A stretch of 64,000 bases of DNA from DASRHD01 sp035485575 (GTDB lineage: Bacteria > Verrucomicrobiota > Verrucomicrobiia > Opitutales > Opitutaceae), in contig DATHNW010000008.1 in assembly GCA_035485575.1 (NCBI GenBank), forward strand, positions 124,001 to 188,000, written 5' to 3'. The first letter of the stretch is position 1; every line of letters starts with the position of its first letter. The translations under genes and the position numbers were made by a program. Below the pieces are notes generated by a model. That model was given only the letters and a program-made list of their open reading frames with translations. It was not told the DNA's origin and made no database searches. Shown here piece by piece: positions 15,558-26,000 of the stretch.

Positions 15558-15806
15558 ATGGCTGACGTAACACCCGTCAACGGCCAGATCACCGACGCGG
15601 TGACCCAGGCCAACGTAAAGGTTCTCGGCGACGCCCCGGCCATGGCCATGGGCAGCCTTTTCCAGGCGACGGCCCAGGCCCTGGCCAACGCCGCCCACAA
15701 CGCCACCGCGCAACAGCAGAACGCCGCCAGCCTGGCCCAGGCCATTCTCAGCCGGTCGGCGGCCAACCTGCTGGGATCCCATCCGGCCAAGCCTCCGGCC
15801 CCATGA
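15558..15806 (+). CDS. rebB: R-body structural protein, RebB family (copy 2)
   Basis: 82 residues and closest to the family consensus: VNGQITDAVTQANVKVLGDAP, then AMAMGSLFQATAQALANAAHNATAQQQNA. It starts six bases after the stop of copy 1. Its TGA overlaps the next ATG (ATGA at 15803-15806), which points to translational coupling. Two or more RebB-like subunits are usual in reb loci and are thought to co-assemble. Confidence 0.92.
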   Translation: MADVTPVNGQITDAVTQANVKVLGDAPAMAMGSLFQATAQALANAAHNATAQQQNAASLAQAILSRSAANLLGSHPAKPPAP

Positions 15807-16189
15807 GCAACGACACGGATACGCTCAACGGCCAGATCAAGGACGCGCTCGAGCAGCTGAACGCGTCGCTGCCCGGCATGGACCGCGCGTTCATGGCGGC
15901 CGCGTCGTACCAGGCGATCGCGCATGCCCTGGCGCTCCGGCTGCACAACGCCGTGGCCCAGCAGCAGCACGACCACATGCTGCGCACGGCCCTGACCTCC
16001 GCGGCGGCCAGTGCACTGCTCGACGGCAAGAAGGAGGAGGCCGAGGCGGTGCTGGCGCTTGCCGAGTCGAAGCTCGTCAAGCCGAGCATCAGCGAGGAAA
16101 TCACCGAACTGCGCGCCGCTCTCGGCGCGCTGGGCGATGAACTCCGCAAGATGCATTCCGCGAATCCGCCGGCTCCCGCGCCAGCCTGA
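15803..16189 (+). CDS. RebB-like R-body protein with C-terminal extension
   Basis: 128 residues. The first 70 follow the RebB pattern in diverged form (LNGQIKDALEQLN, then AFMAAASYQAIAHALALRLHNAVAQQQ). A charged helical extension of about 55 residues is added (EEAEAVLALAES, EITELRAALGALGDELRKM), ending in a Pro/Ala tail. It could cap, anchor or regulate ribbon assembly. It is translationally coupled to the gene before and followed by a terminator. Confidence 0.8.
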   Translation: MSNDTDTLNGQIKDALEQLNASLPGMDRAFMAAASYQAIAHALALRLHNAVAQQQHDHMLRTALTSAAASALLDGKKEEAEAVLALAESKLVKPSISEEITELRAALGALGDELRKMHSANPPAPAPA

Positions 16190-16216
16190 GTTCAAACGGC
16201 CGCGTTTTTCAGACGA

Positions 16217-16250
16217 GGCAGGAAGGGCTCACGCCTGTCTTGCCTTTTTT
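16217..16250 (+). terminator. Rho-independent terminator of the reb operon
   Basis: Stem GGCAGGA pairs with TCTTGCC (one G-U pair), with a loop that can pair further (AGG/CCT), followed by TTTTTT at 16245-16250. It lies 28 bases after the last reb stop codon and closes the operon. Confidence 0.8.
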
Positions 16251-16357
16251 ATGCCGGCATCAGCGGTTGCTGACCACGCGTGTTGCCTTGCGGCCGCTGT
16301 TTCGAGAAGCTCGTTCAAGTGCTTGCTTTTTTCGAACTGGCATGGGCATGCCCCGCG

Positions 16358-17437
16358 CTATTGGGTGCCGCTATCCGGTTTGATTGCTTGAGCCGGATCA
16401 AATTCAAGATTACGATCGCCGGAGCTTGGGTTGAGATAGGATTCAATTCCGAAAAAGTGGTCTCCGCCGGCAGTCATTTCAAACTTCATCCGTGCGTAGC
16501 GATCCCCAGAGAGTTTCATAAAATATTCCCGAGATACTTGGCTCCGCCATTTTGAAACTCCTGATGCCGGCATGTTAATTTCGTCGGATGTAACATAGCC
16601 ATCAACAGGAGCCTCAAAGTCGAACTCTGAAGTGCGTGCGATAAGCCCACCACCATCTGAGACCGAAATACGACAATGCCAATCATAGGGGAGATTTGAG
16701 TTGGTCTGATGCCCTTGATCGTATGTCCAAGCTTCTACCTTAATGTCACCTTGGCCACCGAGGACTTGCTTCCCAGTGGTTAAACTAATTTCCACCGGCT
16801 TGCCATCCTTCGAGATTGAGTAATCTCGTTCCAGTTGAATCAACTTAACCGGGCTTCCAATTTTTCTTAAAACAAAAATAGCAGGTTCGGCGGCATCGGG
16901 ATGAGGGTCAATTGGGCCACCCGCCTTTGAATAACCAAAATTGCCATCCGACTGCTTCAAATGATAGTAGCCTGCTTTTGATACCTGAATAACGATTCCA
17001 AGTCCGTGTCCTATGACATGAAACATGCCGCTATCATCTGTCTTTTCTGTAATCTTGGTATGGCCTTCCCATGGAGTATCAGCAAATGAGATCGAAACAT
17101 TTGCTTCGGGAATAGAATGCCCCTTCTCATCGACCACTTTTCCGTAAAAATTTATTGGAGTGAGGAGCAATGCGTCCCAAATCTTTTTTTCAGCCGCTAC
17201 TTTTTTCAGCCTTTCTTCTTCTGCATCCTTTGACGATAATTGGCCATGGGATGCTTGGCTGGACTGCGAAGTCGTAGGCCGCGCTTCTGCAGGTTCGGCC
17301 GTCTTTGATGACGGGAGATTTGCCGCAGCAGTTTCTTGCGGAGGAGAAACTGTTGTTTTTCGGTGCGCCCAATACCATAGCAGAAGCATTGCAATGATAA
17401 GAATGATGGCCATCACCGATACGTTTTTTTTATTCAT
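16358..17437 (-). CDS. Membrane-anchored carboxypeptidase-regulatory-like domain protein (partner copy 2)
   Basis: 359 residues. An N-terminal anchor (VMAIILIIAMLLLWYW), a Ser/Thr/Pro linker of about 60 residues, then a beta-sandwich resembling CarboxypepD_reg domains (INFYGKVVDEKGHSIPEANVSIS...TDDSGMFHV). The C-terminal half contains LTTGKQV and ends with YLNPSSGDRNLEFDP. It is homologous along its length to the product of 19015-20082 (shared LLTGKQV and LNPSGSRNLEYD features). It follows the decayed hydrolase copy by 17 bases. The function is unknown. The base composition is clearly more AT-rich than in flanking genes. Confidence 0.75.
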   Translation of the reverse strand: MNKKNVSVMAIILIIAMLLLWYWAHRKTTVSPPQETAAANLPSSKTAEPAEARPTTSQSSQASHGQLSSKDAEEERLKKVAAEKKIWDALLLTPINFYGKVVDEKGHSIPEANVSISFADTPWEGHTKITEKTDDSGMFHVIGHGLGIVIQVSKAGYYHLKQSDGNFGYSKAGGPIDPHPDAAEPAIFVLRKIGSPVKLIQLERDYSISKDGKPVEISLTTGKQVLGGQGDIKVEAWTYDQGHQTNSNLPYDWHCRISVSDGGGLIARTSEFDFEAPVDGYVTSDEINMPASGVSKWRSQVSREYFMKLSGDRYARMKFEMTAGGDHFFGIESYLNPSSGDRNLEFDPAQAIKPDSGTQ

Positions 17438-17454
17438 ATCGTATTGCGGGATCG

Positions 17455-19001
17455 TTACGGATTCTTTTTCAATTCAAACTTATCCATCAGGGTGTTATAG
17501 AAGGGCAACAGTTGCTGGATATTCCTGCCCCATTCGGAGCTGTGCTCATCGCCAAAACCGCTATCATCCACACTATCAACGATAGAGCCACCCTGTGTTC
17601 CATTTAGGCCGAGCCCAATTGTACCTGTTAGGGAATAATCCACGTAGGCCTTCGCTTCGGCAGGATCGGTTACGAAGCGAGTTGTCGCTCCTCCGGCAGG
17701 AACAAATCCTAATTTCTGCCCTGCAAACAAATTTGGATTGTAGAAATAATGCCATACGTCTATTGTCCCGAATTGTGGCTTAAACAATGCATTATTTACG
17801 TTCCATTTGCTGCCAACGACAGTATCATTAGCGTCGTAGAAATTTATTGGACCTCCGTTAATTGAGCCAAGCCACCCAGTGTAAGCCAGACTCCGAGTTC
17901 CCGGATCTAAATCCGTATCGGCGGTTGGAGTTCCGGTATTGGTGACGGTATATTGGAAATCTTGATTGCCGTAGCAGCTAGCAGAGGTGGCTGCATGAAG
18001 CATCGCATAATGATTTGCCGGCATGCCTTCTCGGAGAGCTTCACCTGCAACCATGTTGCCCATGCTGTGGGCTACGAGATTGATACTGTAATTGCTTGGC
18101 ATGGTTGAAACAAACTGTTTCAGCGCGACTCCGCTATTCCAAGCCATGTATTCACTATCATTATACGTGCCAATTGCGCCCAAGATTCCACCGCTGCCAA
18201 AGGTCGGCCAACGGAATGCAGCGAAGCGTCCTTTATAGCCGCGCCACCATAACCGCTTGAACATTGTCTCAGCATAGTTCGTTGAGTCCTCGTATGTAAT
18301 ATTGAATCCATGGACGAAAATAATGCATTGCGGGGTTTCGTCAGGCGATTGCACGAAGGCCTGTGATGCATTGGGTCTGTGCCTAGGGTGATGTTAGCAG
18401 GGGAAAGAGTTGTCGTATAATTGTAGGGAAGGGTCGCATTTTGCGCAGCGGCAATGCCTCGTTGATACATTTCCTTAATGTCTCTCAAATCCAGCCACAC
18501 GCCGGGCCCATGGCCGAGTTCGTTGCCGTTTTGGTCGAGAATAACAATCGTAAGTTGGTCCGTCCCCTCGCCAGCGCCTTCAAAGAGCAGGCATTTCTTG
18601 GGATTGGCTGCCGTCAGGCCTGTCCAGTAGTCCGACTTGAAGATGAATGTGCCGGTGGTATCGACGGTTTGCCTTCCATTTTTGTCGGTCACGGCATTAT
18701 TGAAGACATCGGCAATCTGGGTTTCGGCCGCATCATCATCTTTCAGGTAACTATCCGAGCCGGTGCCGTCAGCCGAAGGATAGATATTGATGGCCGGAGT
18801 TCCAGTGAAGCTCTGCCATTTCAAACCTATCTGCAGTGGGCTGTTGGTTGACGTCAGAATGTCCTGCAGCCCGGCAAGGTTCATCCACAACCGGGAAAAA
18901 TCCTCCAGGTTTCGTTTCGAGATAATCTGGTGAAACTCATAGTCAGGACCATTGGCTGGCACCGTGTCGCCTTCGATCGGATCATGGGTTTGAGAATCCA
19001 C
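17455..19001 (-). pseudogene. Truncated, frameshifted copy of the C-terminal hydrolase region
   Basis: Two overlapping frames together match the last roughly 570 residues of the large protein at 20079-27104. The upstream frame has EDFSRLWMNLAGLQ and GPGVWLDLRDIKEMYQRG against ENFTRLWLSIRGLN and VYLDLKNIKELYERW there. The downstream frame has IIFVHGFN, AMFKRL-type residues and NLVAHSMGNMVAGEALR. They join at about 18371-18378, where one missing base would make a continuous reading (TDPNASQAF). There is no signal peptide and none of the N-terminal domains. It starts at the very end of the preceding partner gene. Confidence 0.8.
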
Positions 19002-19014
19002 TTCCGTATCATCA

Positions 19015-20082
19015 TCATTTTCCTAATGGAATCTCGTCCTTAGAATCATATTCCAAGTTCCGTGATCCCGAAGGATTTAGCCACCATTCAACCGATATGC
19101 CTGTGCGCGAGGGAACCTTTGCAACCGCTCTGAGCTGAATGCTGACTCGAGAATAAATGTTATTGCGAGTTTTCAGGTAAAAGCTTTCGTCCACACCCGA
19201 CGTCCAACCTGGAGTATCGGAATTATAATTAAAGGTAAGGGCTGGGATGTAGCCGTCTTCCGGAGCTAAATACATTAGCCGCTGGGTAGATTCGACGACG
19301 CCTCCATTAATTGGCGCTATGTTAGCAGACCAATTGAATTTCCGTTGAACCGGAATGATCCCGTTGGGCCAGACATCATGCTTCATGGCAATTAAGATAT
19401 CTCCGCCATTTTCTACTTGTTTGCCTGTTAGCAGATCGATGCGAATTGGCGTTCCATCATGGGGAAGCTTAAAATATTTCTCTCCATGAATCATTGGCTC
19501 CGCGCCACGAAGCTTATACATTACAAATATCACAGGACTATTGGCATCAGGATGGAAATGCTCTTCTTTGCTTACCAGATCGGTATACTGAAAAGGGCCC
19601 TTGTCTCCTCCGTATTCATATCCGGCCTTATCAAGACCAATTCCCAATGTTCGCCCCTTCATGTCGTGGAATGAAAATAACCCTTGAGCGTCGGTCTTAG
19701 TCTCGGTCTTGTTTTCCCCCTCACTGACAGCAGAATGGTAGATCGCCGTCGCATAAACAGAAACGTCGGCTAATGGATGCCTGTCCTGATCAATTACCTT
19801 CCCATAAAATTCAATATTCTTGGTGTTAAGTTGATTCAAGATGAGCGCTATTTTTTCGCCCTTGCTCATCGGCTGAGAGGGAGGGGCTGTAGGTACAGTA
19901 GTTGTAGCATTCGATGTTGTAGTAGCAGATCCAGGCGTTCCGGATGCGGGCGTCGGGATGTTTTTTTCAGACGATGCGGAAGAATTTTGACCAGCAGGCT
20001 GGCTTGGCGTTTTCCATAGCCAAAGGAGCAATGCTAATAGGGCGATGATCGCTGCTATTAAGATCAAATAGCGTTTTTTCAT
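19015..20082 (-). CDS. Membrane-anchored carboxypeptidase-regulatory-like domain protein (partner copy 1)
   Basis: 355 residues. It starts MKKRYLILIAAIIALLALLLWLWK, an N-terminal anchor, then a Ser/Thr/Pro/Ala linker and a CarboxypepD_reg-like beta domain (IEFYGKVIDQDRHPLADVSVY). The C-terminal half ends LNPSGSRNLEYDSKDE. Its ATG overlaps the TGA of the giant gene (ATGA at 20079-20082), so the two are translationally coupled and probably act together. The topology suggests a periplasmic domain tethered to the inner membrane. A role as immunity or chaperone partner of the hydrolase is speculation. Confidence 0.8.
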   Translation of the reverse strand: MKKRYLILIAAIIALLALLLWLWKTPSQPAGQNSSASSEKNIPTPASGTPGSATTTSNATTTVPTAPPSQPMSKGEKIALILNQLNTKNIEFYGKVIDQDRHPLADVSVYATAIYHSAVSEGENKTETKTDAQGLFSFHDMKGRTLGIGLDKAGYEYGGDKGPFQYTDLVSKEEHFHPDANSPVIFVMYKLRGAEPMIHGEKYFKLPHDGTPIRIDLLTGKQVENGGDILIAMKHDVWPNGIIPVQRKFNWSANIAPINGGVVESTQRLMYLAPEDGYIPALTFNYNSDTPGWTSGVDESFYLKTRNNIYSRVSIQLRAVAKVPSRTGISVEWWLNPSGSRNLEYDSKDEIPLGK

Positions 20083-23000
20083 GGCGTGGGAATAATATCG
20101 AATCCAGTTGGACCAAGGAGAGTTTTCCAATATCCTTTCTGATCTACATTAGTGAAAAGAAATTCTGCGCTATGCCACTGGCGAGCGCTATAATCCAAAC
20201 CGCTAGATCCTTTCGTTCCTGAATCGGGTGGCCAAATAGACTGAAGATTAATGAATTGTTCAAGGCCGCCTAATCCAATCGTTGCTCCTAAGGCGCGACG
20301 GCGAGCCTGTCCCGCCATAGACATGATTTCGTACCGGTCGCTCGAAGGAGCATTCGCAATCGTGCCCAGGCTAAGGGAGGAGCCGCCTGCTGGATCGCCA
20401 AGGGAGTATTTTCCAAAACCATTGAGATTCGGGGTCGAAACATCCCCGCTGAATGTATAATAATATGCCTGGCCGGCTCCTTGGTCGGGCTTCAGGTATT
20501 GATCCAATTCCCAAACATCATGCCAGAGAGCGTAATCATTAACATTATAAAAATTAATCCTTACGCCTATTACTGTCGAGCTATTGCTTGTAAGCCAATC
20601 ACCATACACATTCGAGGTTCCTGGATAAGCTCCCAAGAATGGCCGAAGGATTTCCGTGGGCAAATCCGCATCCAGATTGTCCGGTTGGCTGCTATCGTAG
20701 CAGTGATCTGTCACGGCTGCTTGACTGGCGATATAGGTGTTTACTAACTGGCCCGCTCCATCTTGGGCGGCCAAGCGCAGTGCTTCGCCCGCAACAACGT
20801 TGCCCATGCTATGGGCGAGAAGATAGAGTTGGTCGCCGTAGGCGCCGTGAAGGCGCTGGAAAAGTTGGCGTAACGGTGCGGCTGCGCGCCATGCACTCCA
20901 TTCGCCTAAATCAAAGTTAGCGGAATTCAATATGGCATCCAATTCATTATCGATTCCATAAGTGCACGGCCACTGGAATGTCCCGAACTTTCCCTTGTAG
21001 CCCTGCCAGTAGAGCCGTTTGAAGGCAGTCTCAGCAAAGGCGTCTTTTTCCCACGGGGCCAGATTCCAGCCATGGACGAACAGGATGTATTTGTTTCCAT
21101 TCGGATCACTTGGCACGGCTAATCCGGGGTCGCCTGAACTATATTGAAGTCCTTGGACTCCCCCCGCTGGCAGGCGGTCGGGCGAAATGCCAGCGGTGGT
21201 GGCAGGTGCTCCGCCATTTCCATCGCCCACCGTCCAGCGTTCGTAGAGTTCCTTGATGTTCTTCAAGTCCAGGTAAACCGATCCGCCTTCACAGATCTTG
21301 GTATAGTTTCCGGGCGAACCGGAGTTGAAAGTGACGACCAGGCAGCCTTTGCCGCGGGCAACGCCTTCAAACAGGAAATAAGCCAGGGGGTTGGTGTCCG
21401 ATAATGTCGTAAACGCATCGGCCGGGAAATAGAATGGCTGGCCCTTGGCCACCGTGCCCAAGGCAAAACCATAAGGCGAAAGCTGGTCGGCGGCCGTGGC
21501 TGCATCCGTCAGGTAATCCAGCGTGCCGTCTTGTGTTATGTCACTATGATTTGGCGCAGCGAGATAAACGTTGATGGCGGGCGCGCCATCACTCGATCCC
21601 CAGCCGTTTTGGGCGTCACCCGTATTGGAGTGCCATTCAAGGCCCACCGTGATCTGCCCGGAGGAAATGGCCTGGTTCAGTCCCCTGATGGATAGCCATA
21701 GCCGGGTAAAATTTTCCAAATCGCGAGTGCAGGTGATCTGGTTCTGCTGGCTGTTCGAAGGCCCGGCGCTGGGATCGAGGGCGTCCTGAACATCGGTTTC
21801 GCCGGAGACGGTGCTGAAACCATCACGGCCATCATTGATCCAGAAACGAAACGGCTTGTCGGAGGAAGTCTGGTCGGAGGCATCATCGCTGGAGAATTTG
21901 ATCTGTCCGTCGCGGTTGGCGTCGACGGCGAGCAGGGGGGAAGGGACAAGCACGACCGGCATTTTCGCATTGCCCGCGCCGAGAAGGGTGCCCAGCAGCA
22001 TCCGCGAGTCACTCATCGAAGGGACGAGGCTGTTGATCTGGGTTCCACTCGGCAGACTGAAGCTGGTGGTCACCGGCAGGTAGATCCCCTGAGCGGCCAC
22101 GGCCGAAGAAAGCGGCTGCCAGACCCAGAGGGCGTAGGTGCCGTCGGATTTGCGCCCCAGGATGTCCTGGCCGCCGTTGATGGCCAGGGCGGCGCCGCCA
22201 GCCAGGGTGGGGATCGATTGCAGGGGCAAACTCGCCTCGCTCCAGGAAGTGCCGCTTAGGAAGCGTCCGCTGTTGTTGATCGGGCCATCGGCCGTACGGT
22301 TGAGGGGAGTGTCGTTGAGCGAGCAGATGAGGGTCGTGCTGCTGGTGCGCCGGGAACTCAAGCGCATGGTGCCATCGGGAGAAACACCGAGAAGGGTCTC
22401 GGGTTGCATGGAGGTGGGTCCGCCATCGGTATCATCATAAAAAGTTGGTGTGCCTGCCGCGGAAGGCCAGGTCATGAGGCCTATATGTCCAGGGGTAATC
22501 GGGGTTTGATGTATGTCGTTAATAAACACTGCGCCTTGCAGGTAACTGCCAAAGATTTCACCGTTGTCCGCAATAAAGGCAGGGATATTTTTAGAGTGCA
22601 CACTGTAGATATTATTTATCTCGGTGTCTTTTTTCAGGATAGAGGCCGAAGGAAGACCGGTGGCCAGCTCGCTCGCTGCGCTGTTTCCATTGGGCCAGAT
22701 CGCCGGCTGATCAAACCAATCGTAGCCGCCATTGACCGCACCAAAATCCGTGCCCACCCAGCCCGTGACATCTCCCGCATCATTGATGTCCGCGAGCGAA
22801 ATCGCACCGGCATCGAAAGCGTAAAAATCGCCATCCTCGGGGTCGCCGAGATCATGGACGCCCTGCGACTGCCAGGCAGGACTCCGGTTGATGGACTGGA
22901 ATTGTCCGCCATACCAACGGTAGCCGATCGTAAGAGGCACCGGGTTGACGTTGGGATTCAATGAGAAATTGAAAAATGACACCTTCAGCAACACGTGCCC

Positions 23001-26000
23001 GTTCGGGGTGATTTTTTGCGGAACAAGCTGATTTACATTCACGCCATCCGGGGGCTGCAGCGGGACCGTCACATAGGTCAGCGGTTGGGGCGGATTGGCG
23101 GTGAGGTATTGGGGCGAGCCGTAAGCCGGATTGGTCTGCACGCGCACGACGTCGGTGGTGGAAGCACTGCCCGCGGAAGTTTTCAGGTAAAGATGGGCGA
23201 GGCCCTGATCATCCGTTTGCAAGACGAGCGTGGAAACGGGATTTGAACCGCCCTGGTCGGCCGACAGCACGCCAGTGCCACCCACGATGTCGGCAACGAT
23301 CGGGGCATTGGCCAAAGGCACGCCGGCGGCATCGGTGACCTTGATAACAACCGGCTGGGGCAGAAAGGCGTCGGCCGGGCCGCTCTGGGCATCCCCGCTG
23401 ATGATCGCCACCACCGGGGCATTTCCGCCGTAATAGTCGGCGAGAGTCGTGACGGCGAGTGCGTCACTGGCGGCGGAGACATTGCCGGAGGTATCCCGGG
23501 CGACGACGGTGAAGGTGTAGCTGGTCGACGGAGCCAGGCCGGTGACGCTGAAGGCGTTGGTCACGGTTGAGCCCACGAGCGTGCCGTTTTGATAAATATC
23601 GTAGCCGCTGAGCCAGACATTATCGGTCGAAGCGGTCCAGGTCAGCTGGAACGAGTCGGCCAGAATGCGCGACGCCACCAGTGCGGCCGGCACGGTCGGA
23701 GCCTGCGTATCGAGAACGGGGATGACGGCCAGCGGTGCGCTCGCGGCGGAGATATTGCCCGCGGCATCGCGGGCTTGAACGGTCAGAGCGTAGGTGGTCG
23801 AGACAGTCAGTCCGGTGACATTGAAAGTGTTTGTCGTGGAGGAACCGACCAGCACGCCGTTGTTGTAGATATCGTAACCGGCGACGCCGACATTGTCGGT
23901 CGAAACCGTCCAACCCAGCGTGAAGGAAGTCGGGCCGAGGTTGGAAGCAGCCAGGCCGGTCGGCACGCTGGGTGCCTGCGTGTCGGCCAGCGTGGTCACG
24001 GAAAGGGGCGCACTGGCATCGGAAACGTTGCCGGCTGCATCGCGGGCTTTCACCGTCAGGCTATAAGTCGTGTTCGGGCTGAGACCGACAAGGTTGAACG
24101 ACGTGAGGGCGGAAGAACCGGCCGGCACGCCGTTGCTGTAGATGTCGTAAACGGTGACGCCGACATCGTCAGTCGAAGCGGTCCAAGTGAGCGTCAAGGA
24201 AGTCATCGTGACATTGGAGGCAGCCAGGCCGGTCGGGGCCGTGGGAGGACTGGTATCGGCCAGCGTGGTTACGGAAAGCGGCGCACTCGCATCGGAGGCA
24301 TTGCCGGCGGCGTCCCTTGCCTTTACCGTCAGGCTATAAGCCGTGTTGGGCGTGAGGCCGGTGACGTCAAGAGAGGGCGTGGCGGAAGAGCCGGCAAGAG
24401 TCCCGTTTTTGTAAACGTCGTAGGCGACGACACCGATATTGTCGGTAGAGGCGGTCCAGTTGAGCGTCAATGAATTCTGGGTGATATCGGAGGCAGCCAG
24501 ATCGGTCGGGGCCGTGGGAGGGGTGGTGTCGGCAACGGCGTATTTGCCGGCCAGGTAGGTGTTGACCACGGAACGCTCAGCGTCGGTCAGGACATGGTCG
24601 TAGACGATGACCTCGGCGATATCGCCGTTGTAATGCTCGCCGAACCAATCGGAGCCGAGCAAGGGATCAGGGCGGAAGAAGACGGTCTGGCCGGTGAGGC
24701 TGCGTGAGACCACGCCGTTGAAGCGGAGGATCGAAGTGCCATCGGCGCTGACGGAGGAATCATAGATATGGGACTGGGTGAGCACGGTGGAGTCGGGCCC
24801 GCTGTACGAATCCTGGTTTTCCGTCCCGAAATCATCCCAGACTGTATTATAGGCATAGGCCGTGGCGTAACCATTGCCGAACTGGCAGAGGCCGTTGGGG
24901 CCGGGATTGGTGAAGTCGGCCAGGCGGGTGACGATGAAAATCTCGCCAGCGCCAGCCTGAGATTGCGGATTTTCCGGATCCTGCATCACGTTGGGCAGCT
25001 GGAGCGCGTCGTTGCTGGCGTAATTAAACCGTAGAACCGGAAGACCGTTCGCCGCATTGGCGACGGCCTGCGGCAGTGCGGAAAGGTCGGTTTGAAAGGC
25101 GTCATGGCCAAGGCCAGACTGGTCGGCCCAGGTGCTGACGAAGCCGTCGCCATCGGTGTTTACGCCGGCCGTGGCACGCAGCCAGAGGCGCAGACCGGTG
25201 CCGGGCAGGTCGGTGCCGAGGGCGGTGACCGTGACCGGATCGCTGTAGGCGGAGGTGCCGGCATAGCTGGTGAGTTTTACCCGATAGGCATAAGCCTGGC
25301 CGGCGCTGAGCCCGGCGTCAGTATAGCTGTCCGCATCCCTTACCTGGGCAATCAGGGTGAAGTCGCCGGTGCCGGTCTGGCGCTCGATCGTGGCCACGGT
25401 GTGCTGGCTGGCGGCGGAATCGGCCGACCACGACAAATCCGCCGTGGTGGTGCCGATGGCGCAGACGTGAAGCGACGGCTGGCCGGGGATCGAAATGGTG
25501 GGCGGCGCGTATTTGCCGGTCAAATATTGATAGACACTGTCGCGCTGGGCGTCGGTCAGCGGATGGTCATAGGCAATGACCTCGGCGATATCGCCGTTAT
25601 ACCATTCATTAAACCAGTCGGAGCCGAGCAGGGGATCGGAGCGGAAGGAAATGGTCTGGCCAGTGAGATGGCGCCATTCCCGTCCGTTGAAGCGGAGGAT
25701 GGAGGTGCCGTCGGCGGCGAGGGAGGAATTGTAGATGTGGCACTGGGTAACGAGCGAGGAATCGGGTCCATGGTAGGAGCCAACGGAGGCGGTGCCAAAA
25801 TCATCCCAGACGATTCCTTCGCCATAGGCCGTGGCATCACCGGTGCCGAAGTGACAGAGGCCGTTGGCGGCGCCATTAAAACCGGTCACGCGGGTGACGA
25901 TGAAGATTTCGCCCGCAGTGGCGCTATTCATGGCGTCAGGCAGCCGGAGTGCGTCACTGCTGCCGTTGAAGTGAAGGAGGGGGTGTCCATTGAACGCGCC

